Source of the DNA: Bacteroidales bacterium UBA2939
Lineage (GTDB): Bacteria; Bacteroidota; Bacteroidia; Bacteroidales; P3
Assembly (NCBI GenBank): GCA_002349055.1
Contig: DECD01000016.1
Span: forward strand, 82,227 to 122,971
Length of the DNA: 40,745 nt
Reading direction: 5' to 3'
The position numbers and the translations under genes were made by a program. Positions 1 to 6,616 of the stretch are shown here, one piece after another. Position 1 is the first letter of the stretch. Every line of letters begins with the position of its first letter. The notes under the pieces are model-generated. The model worked only from the letters and a program-made list of their open reading frames with translations, had not been told where the DNA came from and did not search any database.

Positions 1-225
1 CAGGTGCAGGAGCGTCTCACCAAGCAAATCAAGGAATGCATCCAGAAGGTCCTCAACCCCCTTGGCGTGGCTGTGGTCATCGAGGCGCAGCACATGTGCA
101 TGTCCATGCGCGGCGTGCAGAAGCAGAACAGCGTCACCACCACCTCCGACTTCACCGGCGCCTTCATGAAAGACCCCAAGACCCGCGAGGAGTTTATGAA
201 CATTATCGGTGTTAATCTTCATTAA
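1..225 (+). CDS. folE: GTP cyclohydrolase I, C-terminal part
   Basis: The reading frame is open from the first base of the window, so this is the 3' end of a gene that starts outside. The 74 visible residues match the C-terminal catalytic part of GTP cyclohydrolase I, which converts GTP to 7,8-dihydroneopterin triphosphate for folate/pterin synthesis in the cytoplasm. Diagnostic stretches are QERLTKQI, the zinc/active-site segment AQHMCMSMRG (the Cys is the usual zinc ligand), and the closing STSDFTGAF-like segment, here TTSDFTGAF. The protein ends in GVNLH before TAA at 223-225. The gene is followed after 13 bp by a LolA-like gene, and that gap carries the short repeat motif AGTTAAGACAA, which recurs at 25663-25680. 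Family assignment is secure; the N-terminal two thirds cannot be seen. Confidence 0.93.
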   Translation, partial: QVQERLTKQIKECIQKVLNPLGVAVVIEAQHMCMSMRGVQKQNSVTTTSDFTGAFMKDPKTREEFMNIIGVNLH

Positions 226-238
226 GTAGTTAAGACAA

Positions 239-910
239 ATGAAACGTTTGCTGAAAATATTGCTTTGCGCCAGCCTGATTTTCAATCTTCAATTTTCAAT
301 TTTCAATTCTTCGCAGGCGCAGATCACCCACAACTCGCAAGGCCGTCTCGACGAGAACGCCACGGCGGCACTGAAGAAAGCTATCAAGAAGCTCGAGAAC
401 GTCAGTTTCACGGTGAAAATGAGCGCCCTCGACAGCCAGAAGAAAAAAGTCTTCGAGCGAGAGGCCGAGGTGAAGTACATGGACAACTGGTACGACGTGG
501 TGACCTCCGAGGAGGAAATCCACAGCGACGGCAAGACCGTTTGGTACTGGAACAAGAAAGCCAAGGAAATGACAATCAGCGATGTCGATAAGGACGACGG
601 CATGAACCTGTTGAATCCCGGAAGCTTCATGAGGCACTACCAGGAAAACTTCCGCGCCAAGTACATCCGCACTGAGGACGACGGTTCGGCGGTCATCGAC
701 CTCCAGCCGCGTTCCGCCCAGAGCTACCACAAGATACGCCTCTTCATCAACGAGGAGAGCGGAGAACTCAAACGCATCGAAGTCCACAAGTACGACTCTA
801 GCCGTGAGATCTATACCTTCTCGAAACAGAAATACGGCAAGGTGAAAATGACAGGTTTCCTCTTCGACCCCAAGGCTCACCCCGACGTCGAAGTAATTGA
901 TATGAGATGA
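239..910 (+). CDS. LolA-like outer-membrane lipoprotein carrier
   Basis: This 223-residue secreted protein has a signal peptide (MKRLLKILL, hydrophobic core to about residue 28, ending SQAQ). The mature part resembles Bacteroidetes LolA-type periplasmic lipoprotein chaperones: ALDSQKKKVFEREAEVKYMDNWY, split here as a curved-sheet segment, followed by GKTVWYWNKKAKEM, a (N)PGSF-like NPGSFMRHY segment and DLQPRS. These are the positions where LolA homologues bind lipoprotein acyl chains. Part of the signal-peptide core (FNLQFSIFN) is encoded by a 7-bp tandem repeat (TTTTCAA)n at 278-311. The stop overlaps the tsaB start by 4 bp (ATGA), implying translational coupling. Function is inferred from family resemblance; the closest alternative is a generic DUF4292/LolA-fold outer-membrane chaperone. 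Confidence 0.7.
   Translation: MKRLLKILLCASLIFNLQFSIFNSSQAQITHNSQGRLDENATAALKKAIKKLENVSFTVKMSALDSQKKKVFEREAEVKYMDNWYDVVTSEEEIHSDGKTVWYWNKKAKEMTISDVDKDDGMNLLNPGSFMRHYQENFRAKYIRTEDDGSAVIDLQPRSAQSYHKIRLFINEESGELKRIEVHKYDSSREIYTFSKQKYGKVKMTGFLFDPKAHPDVEVIDMR
278..311 (+). repeat. 7-bp tandem repeat inside a signal peptide
   Basis: TTTTCAA-type units run in tandem here, with one imperfect unit containing CTTC. Because 7 is not a multiple of 3, three units encode seven different residues, giving FNLQFSIFN. The same repeat builds the signal peptides at 7941-7975 (porQ) and 25724-25758, so it is a dispersed element and not a protein-family feature. Confidence 0.85.
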
Positions 911-1641
911 ATATACTGCTGATAGAAACTGCCACCCAGATATGCTCCGTCGCGCTGGGAGAGACCCCTTCCCCCTGCGGGGACTCTCCCTTGAAAGGGG
1001 AAGAGCCAAAAGTGCTTGCCCGCCGCGACAGCGACACTCCTAACGCCCACTCCACACGCCTCTCGGTCTTCATCGACGAGGTGCTGAAGGAGTGCTCCCT
1101 GACCCCTCGCGACCTTGATGCCGTCTGCGTCTCAGCCGGCCCCGGCAGCTATACGGGCCTCCGCATCGGCGTCAGCACCGCCAAAGGGTTCTGCTATGCC
1201 CTCGGCATACCCCTTGTCTCGGTGCCCACGCTGCTCTCCATGGCCGCTCTCTACTACCAACAGCATCCCGAATACAACGGCCTCGTCTGCCCCATGATCG
1301 ATGCCCGCCGCATGGAGTGCTACACCATGATGGTGAACCCCGACTGGCAGATTCTTCGCGACACCTCTGCCGATGTCATCGAGGCAGGTTGTTTCGACGA
1401 GTGGCTGGATAGGGGAGAGGTAACCTTCATCGGCGACGGTGCCGCCAAGACTCGTCCCGTCCTTGGCGCCCATGTCAATGCCCGCTTCGACGATTCCTTC
1501 CATCTTTCGGCTGAAGGCATGGTCGATATCGCCACCCAGCGTCTCACCGAAGGCAAGGTTGAGGATGTAGCCTATTTCGAACCTTTCTACCTTAAAGACT
1601 TTGTCGCAAAAAAGAGTGTTGTTCACGGACTTAGAGATTAG
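907..1641 (+). CDS. tsaB: tRNA threonylcarbamoyladenosine biosynthesis protein TsaB
   Basis: A 244-residue protein starting MNILLIETAT and containing the TsaB signature AGPGSYTGLRIGVSTAKG (about residues 77-94) and CPMIDARRMECY. TsaB is the inactive ASKHA-fold partner of TsaD in the complex that installs t6A37 on ANN-decoding tRNAs. Start at 907 is supported by the 4-bp ATGA overlap with the upstream LolA-like gene. Compared with normal TsaB, where ETxTxxCSVAL is followed almost directly by the G-rich turn and the conserved HSxRL, residues about 19-36 (TPSPCGDSPLKGEEPK) are extra. They are encoded by a GC-rich inverted repeat at 965-1003. The insertion sits in the beta-hairpin near the N-terminus, where tolerance is plausible. 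The permease follows 12 bp later. Confidence 0.95.
   Translation: MNILLIETATQICSVALGETPSPCGDSPLKGEEPKVLARRDSDTPNAHSTRLSVFIDEVLKECSLTPRDLDAVCVSAGPGSYTGLRIGVSTAKGFCYALGIPLVSVPTLLSMAALYYQQHPEYNGLVCPMIDARRMECYTMMVNPDWQILRDTSADVIEAGCFDEWLDRGEVTFIGDGAAKTRPVLGAHVNARFDDSFHLSAEGMVDIATQRLTEGKVEDVAYFEPFYLKDFVAKKSVVHGLRD
965..1003 (+). repeat. GC-rich inverted repeat inserted in tsaB
   Basis: CTTCCCC (968-974) and GGGGAAG (997-1003) form a 7-bp inverted repeat around a C/G-rich centre (CTGCGGGGACTCTCCC). It encodes extra residues TPSPCGDSPLKG in TsaB. The arrangement looks like a small intergenic palindromic element that landed in frame in a gene. Confidence 0.6.
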
Positions 1642-1653
1642 TACTTAAAAGTT

Positions 1654-2734
1654 ATGCTTCGATACGTAGGAAAACGGTTGTTGTATGGATTCCTGGTGCT
1701 GCTGGGGGTCGTGACGTTGGTGTTCTTCCTCTTCAACATCCTCCCCGGCGACCCTGCACGCATGATGCTTGGCCAGCATGCCGACGCCGAGAGCATCGAG
1801 GTCATCAACCGCGACCTCGGGCGCGACAAGCCCCTCATGACGCAGTATGCCGGCTACCTCAACGACCTGTCGCCCCTCTCGTTCCACAACAACAGCGACC
1901 CGCAGAGCTTTCTTCTACCTCTCGTCCGACAAATACCGCTACGCCACGCTCCTCCGTTTGGGTACCACCTCCGTGGTGATCAAGACACCCTACCTGCGCC
2001 GCAGCTACCAGAGCCAGCGCCGCGTGAGCGAGATTATCGCCACGGCCTTCCCACAGACCGCCGTGCTGGCCCTCGTGGCCATGATTTTCGCCCTGGCGGT
2101 GGGCATCACGCTGGGCGTGGTTTGTGCCCTGCACAAGGACACTTGGATCGACCGCACTACGCTAGTCCTCAGTACCCTCGGCATGTCTTTGCCGTCGTTC
2201 TTCGCCGCCATCCTCATCGCTTGGTTCTTCGCCTATGTCCTCGCCGACTGGACGCATCTCAACATGTTCGGCAACCTCTTCACCGTCGACGACTACGGCG
2301 AGGGTGAATACCTAGACCTCAAGAACCTCATCCTGCCCGCCCTCACCCTCGGCATCCGCCCCTTGGCCACGCTCACGCAGCTCACCAAGAACTCGATGCT
2401 CGAGGCCTTGAGCCAGGACTACGTACGCACCGCGCGTGCCAAGGGCCTCAGCCGTCGCCGCGTGGTGGTGCATCATGCCTTGCGCAACGCCCTCAACCCC
2501 GTGGTTACCTCGGCCTCGGGATGGCTGGCCGGACTGCTGGCCGGCGCCGTCTTTGTGGAGTATGTCTTCGACTGGAAGGGCATGGGCGTGGTCATAGTCG
2601 ACGCCCTCGACACCTACGATTTCCCTGTCGTCATGGGTGCCATCCTCTTTATCTGTATTTTGCTGGTGATTATCAACATCCTCACCGACCTCGTCTACGG
2701 CCTCCTCGACCCGCGGGTACGCATCGACCGCTAA
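1654..2734 (+). pseudogene. ABC transporter permease, DppB/OppB type, with a frameshift
   Basis: Two overlapping reading frames make one protein. Frame 1 from 1654 encodes MLRYVGKRLLYGF...NILPGDPARMM and runs to HNNSDPQS. From about 1911 the homologous sequence continues in frame 2 (FFYLSSDKYRY...LLDPRVRIDR, ending at 2734). An extra T in the TTT at 1909-1911 explains the switch: deleting one T gives SDPQSFFYLSSDKY and a continuous protein of about 359 residues, the size of Bacteroidetes DppB-like permeases. The rest is intact, with several membrane segments and the EAA-type loop (QDYVRTARAKGLSRRRVVVHHALRNAL) in the binding-protein-dependent transport family. The parts of the family are an inner-membrane channel for peptides or nickel. 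No ATPase or binding protein is adjacent. It is either a recent pseudogene or an assembly error; the lack of other damage favours a recent event or an error. Confidence 0.85.
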
Positions 2735-2739
2735 GGGGG

Positions 2740-3174
2740 TTAACGGATTGAGAAGTTGATGGGTAGGTTGTATTGCACGCGCTCGGGATTGCCGCGCTGG
2801 CGGCCGGGTTTCCATTTGGGCATGAGGCTCACCACACGCAGGGCTTCCTGGCCGAAGCCATAGTTGTGGCAGGGGTCGCGCAACACCTTGGCATTGCTTA
2901 TGCTGCCATCTTTCTCGATGACGAATGTCACGAAGACCTTGCCGAAGCAGTCGCAATCCTTGCAAGGCCATTTGAGGTTTGCGGCAAGGAACTGATAGAG
3001 CGCCTCCATGCCGCCGGGAAACTCGGGTTCTTCCTCAATCACGGTGAAGATGGGCGACTCGGGTTCCGCCACTTGGGCACCCTCGGGTGTCACCTTGACT
3101 TCCTTCTGCGGGGCTTGAGCCATCATCATTCCACCAAATGCCAGCGTAAGGGCCAGAAATATTGCACGTTTCAT
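2740..3174 (-). CDS. Small secreted TonB C-terminal-domain protein
   Basis: A 144-residue protein with a signal peptide (MKRAIFLALTLAFGGMMMAQA) followed by a short linker and a TonB_C domain. The domain is recognisable from EPEFPGGMEALYQFLAANL, GKVFVTFVIEKDGSISNAKVL and ALRVVSLMPKWKPGRQRG with a final LPINFS. These secreted TonB_C proteins lack the membrane anchor and proline-rich arm of true TonB, so a role in energy transduction is not shown. An unusual cysteine cluster (KWPCKDCDCFG, about residues 69-79) and a further Cys in RDPCHNYG occur where relatives have non-cysteine residues, suggesting a disulfide or metal site. The gene converges on the permease with a 5-bp gap. A same-strand frame of the upstream DUF6266 gene overlaps its first 46 codons. 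Confidence 0.85.
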   Translation of the reverse strand: MKRAIFLALTLAFGGMMMAQAPQKEVKVTPEGAQVAEPESPIFTVIEEEPEFPGGMEALYQFLAANLKWPCKDCDCFGKVFVTFVIEKDGSISNAKVLRDPCHNYGFGQEALRVVSLMPKWKPGRQRGNPERVQYNLPINFSIR

Positions 3175-3973
3175 AGGTATGGTGTTTGTCGGTTTTTTCC
3201 ATTGTTAACGCAGAAACGGCTTTTTTATTGTATGTATCTTGTAAATTATTGCGTTTGCTGAAGCTTACGCTGCCTATGTAGGTGCTGTCCGATGCCCGTC
3301 CGGCATAGTCGGTGGCGAAGCCGTAGAGGTGTACCTCGCAGCCGTCCCAGTGCTCGGGCAACGTCATCTCTATCTGCTTCTTGCGACGGTAGACGGGCGA
3401 GGAGAGGAGGCCCTCCTCCAGCGCCGGGCACCAGGCATAGAGGTACACACCGTCATCGCCCGAGGCGCTGAGATGCAGGGGGTTCTTCTCAAACGGGACG
3501 ACGATGGAGCAATTGTCTCTCTGTAGAGACGCGGCCTGCCGCGTCTCACCGCGAGATGTTTGTCTATCGGGAGACGCAGCAGGCTGCGTCTCTACAGAGG
3601 GTAAAACGGGAGTACAGAAACCTACCGGTGCCACGGGTCCAGCGGCAATCAGCAGGTTTTCGTAGTCGACCTGCAACTGGTTGTCGACGAGCGCGAAACA
3701 GGGAGCGTTGAGGCTCATGAAATGGTTGCACTCGGTGCGGTGCACCTTCAGGGCCTCGCTGCGCATGCCGGTGCGGAGCGCGAAGCTCATCTTCGACGCC
3801 AGCTTCGACACCAGGGCGAAGAGGCCGCGGGCCTCCATCTGCTTGGGGTTGCGCGGGTTGCGTACCTTGCGCGGCCGCGACCGCAGACACCACTGCCCGC
3901 GCCATTCGTAGCCGATAACTGTCCCCACCGTTCCACGGTAGGCATCGTTGATTCCAAAACGTTGCTTTGCCAT
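3035..3973 (-). CDS. DUF6266 family protein with repeat insert and extended tail
   Basis: The N-terminus MAKQRFGINDAYRGTVGTV, followed by GYEWRGQWCLRSRPRKVRNPRNPKQ, is typical of DUF6266, a Bacteroidetes family of unknown function. The domain core ends near YIGSVSFSKRN (about residue 242). Two oddities are visible. Residues about 125-153 (SVETQPAASPDRQTS...) are encoded by a pair of inverted hairpin repeats (3519-3600). The frame also runs about 65 residues past the usual domain end, through the spacer and 140 bp into the downstream TonB_C gene in another frame. That tail has low-complexity composition and no recognisable domain, so the native stop appears lost by mutation or a small indel near 3240-3250. 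The true functional end may be near 3245. No clear promoter is seen. Confidence 0.7.
   Translation of the reverse strand: MAKQRFGINDAYRGTVGTVIGYEWRGQWCLRSRPRKVRNPRNPKQMEARGLFALVSKLASKMSFALRTGMRSEALKVHRTECNHFMSLNAPCFALVDNQLQVDYENLLIAAGPVAPVGFCTPVLPSVETQPAASPDRQTSRGETRQAASLQRDNCSIVVPFEKNPLHLSASGDDGVYLYAWCPALEEGLLSSPVYRRKKQIEMTLPEHWDGCEVHLYGFATDYAGRASDSTYIGSVSFSKRNNLQDTYNKKAVSALTMEKTDKHHTYETCNISGPYAGIWWNDDGSSPAEGSQGDTRGCPSGGTRVAHLHRD
3519..3600. repeat. Paired inverted hairpin repeats inside the DUF6266 gene
   Basis: Two copies of a hairpin of the form CTGTAGAGACGCGGC face each other (3521-3547 and 3571-3597), so the whole segment is a large inverted repeat. Each copy is itself a hairpin (GAGACGCGGC with GCCGCGTCTC). 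A third copy lies inside the T9SS cargo gene at 32869-32896. Here it adds about 29 residues to the protein without breaking the frame. Confidence 0.85.
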
Positions 3974-3995
3974 TGTTTACTGCTTTTTTTTGTTT

Positions 3996-4155
3996 AACGG
4001 CGAATTTTACGAATTAAGAGAATTTCTCTTTCTTAATTACGAGCGAATTGTGCTAATATCGCCTGCAGCAGCCGCCGCGCGAAGCAAGCGGCATTAGTGT
4101 AATTAGCCAGCAATTGACCAGCGTAGCATTCGTTAAATTCGTTAAATTCGCCGTT
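3996..4155. repeat. 160-bp inverted-repeat element (MITE-like)
   Basis: Near-perfect terminal inverted repeats of 21 bp bound this segment: AACGGCGAATTTTACGAATT at 3996-4015 and its complement AATTCGTTAAATTCGCCGTT at 4136-4155, with a single mismatch. Internal smaller palindromes include GCCGC/GCGGC and CTAAT/ATTAG around 4050-4096 and AATTAAGA/TCTTAATT near 4012-4038. No ORF is present and no obvious target-site duplication is visible. It occupies the spacer between the divergent DUF6266 and kdd genes. Size and structure fit a miniature palindromic element; mobility is inference. Confidence 0.6.
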
Positions 4156-4251
4156 GAAAAATAATGTCACCATATAATATAATCCCGAAACGGTAACATG
4201 TCAAGAGGAAAGGGATTAATTAACATTTTTTATGAATGAACGCCGTGCCTT

Positions 4252-4350
4252 CGCCGTACCATCTCCAACCGTGGGCGGCGATGGGACGTGGGGGGTACGG
4301 AGGAGGTACGGCGATGGGACGGTGTTGGTGGCTGGAGGGGCTGATTTTCA
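4252..4350. repeat. Degenerate 11-bp-period repeat, copy A
   Basis: Units such as GATGGGACGTG, GGGGGTACGGA, GGAGGTACGGC and GATGGGACGGT follow one another at about 11-bp spacing and end in GGTGTTGGT. Related blocks lie at 16728-16815 and 32612-32700, always between genes. A 76-codon ATG frame crosses it but has no protein-like character. The block sits just upstream of the kdd promoter. Confidence 0.55.
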
Positions 4351-4412
4351 ACGCCCTTTCGGGGCCCGCCAAAGACACCACAAGCGAAAAAAATCAATAA
4401 AAATTGTAATTT

Positions 4413-4446
4413 TTTTATCGAATATGGAATTTTTTTTGTATCTTTG
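4413..4446 (+). promoter_or_regulatory. Promoter of kdd
   Basis: TATCTTTG at 4439-4446 is a perfect Bacteroidetes -7 element (TAnnTTTG), 64 bp before the kdd ATG. The -33 position falls in a T-run (about 4411-4417) without a clean TTTG, so the match is one-sided. The surrounding region is strongly AT-rich, unlike the GC-rich genes. Confidence 0.65.
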
Positions 4447-4510
4447 TTTCCTCAATAGATAGAGAAAGGTCAATTAATTTAATTAATAATCAATAAAATA
4501 AATTATCATT

Positions 4511-5584
4511 ATGCAGAAAAAAGGCAACAAGTACGGTACCCACCGCGTCATCGAGCCGAAGGGTGTTCTCCCTCAGCCCGCCAACAAGCTTGACAACAAC
4601 ATGGATGAGATTTGGGACAACGAGATTCTCATCGACGTTCAGACCCTGAACATCGACAGTGCTTCGTTCACCGACATTCACAACTATGCCAAGCAGCAGG
4701 CCGGCGAAGGCGCCAGCCAGGAGAAAATCATGGAAGAGGTCAAGAAGGAGATGCTCCTCAACGTCGAGCTCCAGGGCAAGCACCGCAACCGTCGCACCGG
4801 TTCGGGCGGCATGCTCCTCGGCAAGGTTGAGAAAATCGGCGACGCCCTGAAGGGCAAGATCGACCTCAAGGAGGGCGACCGCATTGCCACCCTCGTGAGC
4901 CTCAGCCTCACTCCTCTCCGCATCGACGAGATTCTCGACATCCGTCCCGACGTCGACCAGGTGGACATCAAGGGCAAGGCCATCCTTTTCGAGAGCGGTA
5001 TCTATGCCAAGATCCCGACTGACATGCCCGAGAAGCTCGCCCTGAGCGCCCTCGACGTGGCCGGTGCTCCCGCCCAGACCGCCAAGCTGTGCCAGTATGG
5101 CCAGACCGTCGTCATCCTCGGCGCCGGTGGCAAGAGCGGCATGCTCTGCGCCTACGAGGCCAAGAAGCGCGTCGGTGTGACCGGCAAGGTCATCGGCATC
5201 GCCAACAGCCCCAAGAGCACCCAGCGCATCAAAGACCTCGGCTTCTGCGACATCGTGGAGAGTGCCGCCGGCATGACCCCCGTCCAGGTCTACGAGCTCA
5301 TCGAGCGCCTCACCAACGGCAAAATGGCCGACGTCACCATCAACTGCGTCAACGTTCCCGACCAGGAGATGACCGCCGTGCTCTGCACCAAGGATGACGG
5401 TATCGTCTACTTCTTCTCCATGGCCACCAGCTTCACCAAGGCCAGCCTCGGTGCCGAAGGCATCGGTGCCGACGTGAACATGATTATGGGTAACGGCTAC
5501 ACCAAAGGCCACGCCGAGTTCACCCTCCAGGAACTCCGCGAGTGCCCGAAGCTCCGCAAAATCTTCGAAGAGCTTTACGCCTAA
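4511..5584 (+). CDS. kdd: L-erythro-3,5-diaminohexanoate dehydrogenase
   Basis: This 357-residue protein begins KKGNKYGTHRVIEPKGVLPQ and contains NEILIDVQTLNIDSASF and HRNRRTGSGGMLLGKV, all hallmarks of Kdd from the anaerobic lysine fermentation pathway (EC 1.4.1.11). Kdd oxidatively deaminates 3,5-diaminohexanoate to 5-amino-3-oxohexanoate using NAD+. A Rossmann nucleotide site is visible at VILGAGGKSGM (residues 201-211) in an MDR-like fold. The gene has its own promoter (4439-4446) and ends in front of a hairpin (5594-5626). Its pathway partner kamA is two genes downstream, but the D-lysine/beta-lysine 5,6-aminomutase (kamDE), kce and kal are not in this window. The high-GC, strongly biased codon use suggests high expression. 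Confidence 0.93.
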   Translation: MQKKGNKYGTHRVIEPKGVLPQPANKLDNNMDEIWDNEILIDVQTLNIDSASFTDIHNYAKQQAGEGASQEKIMEEVKKEMLLNVELQGKHRNRRTGSGGMLLGKVEKIGDALKGKIDLKEGDRIATLVSLSLTPLRIDEILDIRPDVDQVDIKGKAILFESGIYAKIPTDMPEKLALSALDVAGAPAQTAKLCQYGQTVVILGAGGKSGMLCAYEAKKRVGVTGKVIGIANSPKSTQRIKDLGFCDIVESAAGMTPVQVYELIERLTNGKMADVTINCVNVPDQEMTAVLCTKDDGIVYFFSMATSFTKASLGAEGIGADVNMIMGNGYTKGHAEFTLQELRECPKLRKIFEELYA

Positions 5585-5593
5585 GCATTTTTC

Positions 5594-5626
5594 AACCTGC
5601 GGGCAGGGGAGACCTTCCCGCAGGTT
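5594..5626 (+). terminator. Hairpin after kdd
   Basis: AACCTGCGGG (5594-5603) and CCCGCAGGTT (5617-5626) form a perfect 10-bp stem with a 13-nt loop, 9 bp past the kdd stop. There is no U-run after the stem, so it may stabilise the kdd mRNA or attenuate transcription into the glycosyltransferase instead of ending it completely. Confidence 0.6.
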
Positions 5627-5639
5627 CCAATTAAGAAAC

Positions 5640-6590
5640 ATGAAGATATCATTTGTCATACCCGTCTATAACCGGCCCGACGAGATTGTCGAGCTGCTGC
5701 AAAGCCTTGTGGAGCAGAAGAAGGGGTACGACTTCGAGGTGATTGTGGTGGAGGACGGCTCGTCGAAGCCCTGCAAGGACGACATTGCGCGCTTCGGGAA
5801 GGAGTTCCCACTGGCCTACCATTTCAAGCCCAACAGCGGTCCAGGCCCGAGCCGCAACTACGGTGCGCAGTATGCCACCGGCGACTACATCATTGTGCTC
5901 GACTCCGACTGCATCCTGCCGCCGGGCTACCTCGAGGTGGTCAACAAAGCCCTTGAGGCTGGCAACATCGATGCCTTCGGCGGTCCCGACAGGGCCAATC
6001 CCTCGTTCACCGTCACGCAGAAAGCCATCAACTATTCCATGACTTCGTTTCTCACCACCGGCGGCATCCGCGGCGGCATGAAGAACGTGGAGAAGTTCCA
6101 CCCGCGGAGTTTCAACATGGGCGTGCGCACCGAGGCATGGCGCAAGCTCGAGGGCTTTGCCGACATGCGCTACGGCGAGGATGTGGACTTCAGCATCCGC
6201 CTCAAGGAAGCGGGCTACCGCGTGGTGCTGGTGCCCGAGGCATGGGTGTGGCACAAACGCAGAAACACCATCAAGAGCTTCTATCGCCAGGTGTTCAAGT
6301 TCGGCACGGCGCGCATCGCGCTCTACCGTCGCCATCCCTCGACGCTGAAGCTCGTCCACCTGCTGCCCTCGACCTTCGCCGTGGGCACGATACTGCTGGT
6401 ACTGGCGGCACCCTTCACCTGGGGCTTGTCGCTCATCCCGTTGCTGCTGCTGGCGCTGCTGCTGGCGGCCGACTCGTTTGGGCGCAACAAGGACCTGCGC
6501 GTGGCGTTGCTGTCGGTGGTCACCACCTTCGTCCAGCAGTTCGGCTATGGGCTGGGATTCCTCTCCATGTGCTTCGGCAAGAAAGAATGA
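5640..6590 (+). CDS. Family 2 glycosyltransferase with C-terminal membrane segments
   Basis: A 316-residue GT2 enzyme. The GT-A nucleotide-binding start is SFVIPVYNRPDEI (residues 4-16), with VVEDGSS at 36-42. The metal-binding DxD is VLDSD (Asp88, Asp90) and the acceptor/catalytic-base region is RYGEDVDFSIRLKEAGY (about 178-194). Two hydrophobic segments near the C-terminus (about residues 240-280 and 295-312) suggest membrane anchoring at the inner leaflet. The substrate cannot be read from the sequence; surface polysaccharide or glycolipid synthesis is the usual role. Its position between kdd and kamA is unexpected for lysine catabolism. The spacing to kamA is 26 bp, filled with AT-rich AATAATAAA sequence. 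Confidence 0.88.
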   Translation: MKISFVIPVYNRPDEIVELLQSLVEQKKGYDFEVIVVEDGSSKPCKDDIARFGKEFPLAYHFKPNSGPGPSRNYGAQYATGDYIIVLDSDCILPPGYLEVVNKALEAGNIDAFGGPDRANPSFTVTQKAINYSMTSFLTTGGIRGGMKNVEKFHPRSFNMGVRTEAWRKLEGFADMRYGEDVDFSIRLKEAGYRVVLVPEAWVWHKRRNTIKSFYRQVFKFGTARIALYRRHPSTLKLVHLLPSTFAVGTILLVLAAPFTWGLSLIPLLLLALLLAADSFGRNKDLRVALLSVVTTFVQQFGYGLGFLSMCFGKKE

Positions 6591-6616
6591 ATAATAAATA
6601 ATAAAGAAATAGAACC

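Noticed and set aside
4232..4462. 76-codon frame in the kdd upstream region
   Set aside because: Crosses the 11-bp repeat and the kdd promoter, low-complexity, no homology seen.
3974..4510. Lysine riboswitch or other leader RNA before kdd
   Set aside because: The region has repeats and a late promoter; the transcribed leader is only about 65 bases and lacks riboswitch structure.
4490..5659. Long antisense frame opposite kdd (389 codons)
   Set aside because: Caused by third-position GC bias in kdd; product is Val/Leu/Ala/His/Asp shadow sequence. Same for antisense frames at 6545-7945, 16959-18056, 18406-19656 and 21758-23605.
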